From Desulfobulbaceae bacterium (GTDB lineage: Bacteria; Desulfobacterota; Desulfobulbia; Desulfobulbales; Desulfocapsaceae): a stretch of DNA of 9,946 nucleotides. Positions 6,971-9,946 of the stretch are shown piece after piece (the stretch's first letter is position 1; each line of letters starts with the position of its first letter). The stretch is from the NCBI GenBank assembly GCA_030632405.1, contig DAOVUU010000046.1, forward strand, positions 1 through 9,946, in the 5' to 3' direction. The notes beneath the pieces are model-generated. The model saw only the letters and a list, made by a program, of their open reading frames with translations, ran no database searches and was not told the DNA's origin. The position numbers were made by a program, and so were the translations under genes.

Positions 6971-7765
6971 TTATTTTTTCCCATTCAACGACCAGTCATA
7001 TTTAAGAAATTTAATTTCAACCTTACCCGCGCGTACCTCTTCCACCATCTTTTCAGTAAGCCCTAAAACCTGCTCATGGCCTGCAAAAAACTCGCCCAAA
7101 GAGTTAATGCCAAGCCATCCCTGCTCAAAATCTTCTCTATACCACTTAAAAATAGAAGAAACTTCCAGCAACTCCCCGCGAAGCCGGTTTCTCTCCCGAT
7201 CTGCAAGGAACATCTCACTGGCCTCAACCAGCTGTCCCTGCAGTTTTTCCCCGGTATACGCCTCGGAGCGCAGAGACGGACAGCCTACACTTGCGCAGTT
7301 GACCGCAAAATGAATTCTGGGATCATTATACCTCCCGGAACCTCTGATCAGACTATGCTCTATCTCATCAAGAGATCGATTCTTACCCAAAAGAGGGACA
7401 AATTGTTTTTTCCATGGTGACTGAAAAAATGACCCTAAATCCTTTATTGATTCAAGATCGGGATACCTGGTTAAAATCAGCTCTACCGTCCAGCCGTTAT
7501 ATGCATTAATCAAAAATGCCAGCTGGGAATCATGGGGCCAGCTGTCGAATTTATCCTGAGTGACCTCTGCCAGACCGCCAAGATAATTCTTCAGGCTGGA
7601 TCTATCCCCCTGAAAACCGTCATAATCGACCTGGGTAGCCTTTCCCCCGGCAAGCACAATTACGTGTTGTTTCAACAACTGATCCCATTTGCCATGATCA
7701 AAAACAGCTGCTGTTGCCTGGGTGGCAAAAAGGACTGTAAGAAATAACCAGAGAATTCGTATCAT
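6971..7765 (-). CDS. Secreted/periplasmic DUF547-domain protein
   Basis: A 264-residue protein with a clear Sec signal peptide: positively charged start, hydrophobic run ILWLFLTVLF, and a likely signal-peptidase cut after the ATA-A of residues 17-20. The rest fits the DUF547 family (PF04784), whose biochemical function I do not know. Recognisable family features are LAFLINAYNGWTVELIL (82-98), the EIEHSLIRG helix (134-142), the conserved HFAVNCASVGCPSLR (His152, Cys157, Cys162), SIFKWYREDF (204-213) and a closing LKYDWSLN (254-261). The conserved His and Cys residues could be catalytic or metal- or redox-active, but that is inference. It begins 3 bp after the stop of the upstream TVP38-oxidoreductase gene and shares bases with it through its ribosome-binding site, so the two are almost certainly translated from one message. 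Confidence 0.88.
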   Translation of the reverse strand: MIRILWLFLTVLFATQATAAVFDHGKWDQLLKQHVIVLAGGKATQVDYDGFQGDRSSLKNYLGGLAEVTQDKFDSWPHDSQLAFLINAYNGWTVELILTRYPDLESIKDLGSFFQSPWKKQFVPLLGKNRSLDEIEHSLIRGSGRYNDPRIHFAVNCASVGCPSLRSEAYTGEKLQGQLVEASEMFLADRERNRLRGELLEVSSIFKWYREDFEQGWLGINSLGEFFAGHEQVLGLTEKMVEEVRAGKVEIKFLKYDWSLNGKK

Positions 7766-7768
7766 AGT

Positions 7769-9919
7769 CTACCTCCTTTTCCAGTTGTGGTATCGCTCTA
7801 TCCAGGCCAGCAGTTTCTCTGGTGCATGTGCCCTTTTCCACTCGCCTGCGACATACTTGTTCGCCTCGGAAAGTGTGGGATAGGTATGAATTGTGCCAAG
7901 AATCTTATTTAAACCGAGGCCATGCTTCATGGCTAAAACAAATTCAGCAAGGAGATCCCCACCATGTTCACCAACTATCGTGACGCCAAGGATTTTATCC
8001 TTACCCGGCACAGTAAGAACTTTGATAAACCCACGGTCAGCTCCGTCGGCAATAGCCCTGTCAAGGTCATCTATACCAAAGCGAGTTACCTCATAGGCGA
8101 TATTCTTCTCCACTGCCTCCTGTTCATTTAAACCGACCCGGGCAACTTCAGGGTCAATGAAGGTGGTCCAGGGAATAACGGAATAATCAACCTTGAACTT
8201 TTTCCATTCGCCAAACAGCCCATTCACCGCTGCATACCACGCCTGATGCCCTGCAGTATGGGTGAACTGATATGGTCCGGCAACATCACCGGCACAGAAT
8301 ATATTGGGATAGATCGTCTCCAGATACTCATTTGTCACTACAGTTTTCTCAGTGGGAATCCCCAAGGTCTCAAGGCCATACCCTTTAAGCCGGGCAGACC
8401 GACCCACAGCACAGATAAGAACATCATACTGTATCCTCTTTTCCACACCATCATGCACAACTACAATATACTTTTCATCCCCATCAAGCTCACAGCGAAG
8501 GGCGTCATGACCTGTCAACACCTGAACACCATCTTTTTCAAGAGACGATTGTGCGAAGGATGAGACATCTTTGTCTTCCCGGATCATAATCCGCTCCCCT
8601 CTTTGAATCTGCAAAACCGTCGAGCCGAGCCGGGCAAAGCTCTGTGCAAGTTCACAACCAATAGGCCCGCCACCTAGAATAACAAGTTTCTGTGGTACCT
8701 CTTCATGGGTGGCAAGTTCAGCCCATAGCGTATCACTTGTAAGAAAGCCTGATTCTTCAATCCCAGGCAATGGCGGCACAAATGGCTCCGCACCTGCAGC
8801 GACAATAATGACCCTGCTTGTCAAACTGATCTTTTCGCCGTCATTGAGCTGGATCTCAACTGTCCAGGGGTCCACTACGGTGGCGTATCCCCGCAGCACC
8901 TCAACTCCCAGTTCAGTATATCGCTCGACACTGTCATGGGGTTCCACCCTGGCAATCACCTTATGGACTCGTTCCATCACCCTGCGAAAACTGAAATCGG
9001 GATCTGCAGCTTCGAGACCATAATGTTCTCCGTTTTTCATATGGTGAACAACTTTTGCACTTTTAATCAATGCTTTGCTTGGCACACAACCGTAGTTAAG
9101 GCAATCTCCACCCATCTTATGGGACTCAACCAGTGTCACCTTTGCTTTAACGGCGGCAGCGATATATGAACTGACAAGTCCGGCGGCGCCAGCACCGATG
9201 ACAATGAGATTTCGATCATAACTTTTCGGCTTCTGCCAGGCTGCATACACCTTTCTTTTTTTAAGCCACTCTGTAATTTTCTTTGCCAGAAGTGGAAACA
9301 CCCCCAGCAGAGCAAAGGACAAAAGAAGCGGCAGGGAGAGAATACCACCAAGGCTTTCAATACCACCCAGCTGTGTGCCTGCGTTAATGTAGACAACAGT
9401 TCCAGCAAACATGCCAAGCTGGCTCACCCAATAAAAAGTAAAGGTCTTGATGGGGGTCAGCCCCATCAGCAGGTTGATCAGAAAAAAAGGAAAGATCGGC
9501 ACCAGCCGCAGGGTGAACAGATAAAAAGCTCCCTCTTTTTCAACACCATCATTGATGGCAGCCAGCCGGTCTCCAAATCGGTTCTGTACACTCTCTCTCA
9601 TCAGGTATCTGGAAACCAGAAAGGCAAGAGTTGCTCCAATTGTAGAGGCAAAAGAGACCAGCACCAGCCCCCAGACAAGGCCAAAAAACGCTCCAGCGGC
9701 CAGGGTCATCAATGCCGCTCCGGGCAGGGAAAGGGCGGCAACCAGCACATAAAGAGAGAAATAAGCCAGACTGACAAGAACAGGAGATCCTGCCTTCATC
9801 TGCTCAAAATCGGCTTGACTGGATTTAATGTTTTCCAAAGTAAGCAGCTGATCTATGTCAAACGCAAAAAAACCGACAGCAATCGCAATTATTATTAATA
9901 CCAAGATGATTCTTTTCAT
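7769..9919 (-). CDS. Fusion of a TVP38/TMEM64 membrane domain with a mercuric-reductase-like FAD disulfide oxidoreductase
   Basis: A 716-residue protein. Residues 1-215 form a TVP38/TMEM64 (SNARE-associated, DedA-like, PF09335) membrane domain: an N-terminal hydrophobic segment (4-18), several further spans between about 47 and 212, and the family stretches around ASTIGATLAFLVSRYLMR and LRLVPIFPFFLINLLMGL. After a basic linker (about 217-235) comes a complete class-I pyridine nucleotide-disulfide oxidoreductase. It has FAD site GAGAAG (242-247), redox disulfide GGDCLNYGCVPSK (Cys273, Cys278), NAD(P)H site GGGPIGCELA (416-425), second FAD motif NIFCAGDVAG (539-548), and a C-terminal dimerisation domain with HTYPTLSE (678-685). 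Tyr680 replaces the active-site His of lipoamide dehydrogenase, as in MerA, but there is no C-terminal Cys-Cys pair, so true Hg(II) reduction is unlikely. Electron acceptor unknown. The start ATG at 9919 has AGGAC about 8 nt upstream. It is first in a pair with the DUF547 gene. Confidence 0.9.
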   Translation of the reverse strand: MKRIILVLIIIAIAVGFFAFDIDQLLTLENIKSSQADFEQMKAGSPVLVSLAYFSLYVLVAALSLPGAALMTLAAGAFFGLVWGLVLVSFASTIGATLAFLVSRYLMRESVQNRFGDRLAAINDGVEKEGAFYLFTLRLVPIFPFFLINLLMGLTPIKTFTFYWVSQLGMFAGTVVYINAGTQLGGIESLGGILSLPLLLSFALLGVFPLLAKKITEWLKKRKVYAAWQKPKSYDRNLIVIGAGAAGLVSSYIAAAVKAKVTLVESHKMGGDCLNYGCVPSKALIKSAKVVHHMKNGEHYGLEAADPDFSFRRVMERVHKVIARVEPHDSVERYTELGVEVLRGYATVVDPWTVEIQLNDGEKISLTSRVIIVAAGAEPFVPPLPGIEESGFLTSDTLWAELATHEEVPQKLVILGGGPIGCELAQSFARLGSTVLQIQRGERIMIREDKDVSSFAQSSLEKDGVQVLTGHDALRCELDGDEKYIVVVHDGVEKRIQYDVLICAVGRSARLKGYGLETLGIPTEKTVVTNEYLETIYPNIFCAGDVAGPYQFTHTAGHQAWYAAVNGLFGEWKKFKVDYSVIPWTTFIDPEVARVGLNEQEAVEKNIAYEVTRFGIDDLDRAIADGADRGFIKVLTVPGKDKILGVTIVGEHGGDLLAEFVLAMKHGLGLNKILGTIHTYPTLSEANKYVAGEWKRAHAPEKLLAWIERYHNWKRR
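7772..7778 (-). promoter_or_regulatory. Ribosome-binding site of the DUF547 gene embedded in the upstream gene
   Basis: AAGGAGG on the minus strand, 6 nt before the ATG at 7765. Six of its seven bases are the final Arg-Arg codons (AGG AGG) of the upstream oxidoreductase gene, immediately before its TAG stop. Ribosomes finishing the upstream gene would end on this site, the usual arrangement for translational coupling. Confidence 0.8.
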
Positions 9920-9946
9920 TTTTTACTGTCCTGTAACCAAATTTGA

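Noticed and set aside
7769..9919. Calling the 716-residue protein a mercuric reductase (MerA)
   Set aside because: It lacks the C-terminal vicinal cysteines and the N-terminal metal-binding domain, and no merR, merT or merP gene is nearby.

Overview
The window reads as a chromosomal fatty-acid degradation locus from a Gram-negative, moderate-GC bacterium. A sulfate-reducing or related Desulfobacterota lineage is my best guess. It rests on the overall protein style: a FadN-type trifunctional-like protein, a COG1022-type acyl-CoA ligase, an AtoB-class thiolase with an extra segment, and a TVP38/flavoprotein fusion. No rRNA or marker gene is present to prove it.

Layout. Positions 1-5325 (minus strand) hold a three-gene beta-oxidation operon, read right to left: a long-chain acyl-CoA synthetase, a FadN-type 3-hydroxyacyl-CoA dehydrogenase/enoyl-CoA hydratase, and a FadA-type thiolase cut by the left window edge. 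A textbook sigma70-type promoter (TTGACT, 17 bp, TATAAT) at 5406-5434 drives it, with a palindrome inside the spacer that looks like a repressor site. From the same 208-bp region a second thiolase (5534-6820) is transcribed divergently. It is AtoB-like but carries an extra internal segment of about 35 residues.

Positions 6816-6964 hold a 149-bp imperfect palindrome lying exactly between convergent genes. Its left end overlaps the stop codon of the AtoB-like gene. It looks like a small non-autonomous transposable element (MITE-like) that may also serve as a bidirectional terminator.

Positions 6971-9919 (minus strand) hold a second, probably unrelated, two-gene unit. A 716-residue protein joins a TVP38/TMEM64 (DedA-like) membrane domain to a mercuric-reductase-like flavoprotein disulfide oxidoreductase. 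It is followed after 3 bp by a secreted DUF547 protein.

How they work together. The ligase activates long-chain fatty acids to acyl-CoA, FadN hydrates enoyl-CoA and oxidises 3-hydroxyacyl-CoA, and FadA cleaves 3-ketoacyl-CoA. The divergent AtoB-like thiolase probably handles acetoacetyl-CoA at the end of the spiral, or its synthesis. The acyl-CoA dehydrogenase and electron-transfer flavoprotein are not in the window and would have to lie elsewhere, perhaps just beyond the left edge. The flavoprotein/DUF547 pair is likely a cell-envelope redox or stress function of unknown substrate. I see no CRISPR array, tRNA, rRNA, intact insertion sequence or phage gene.
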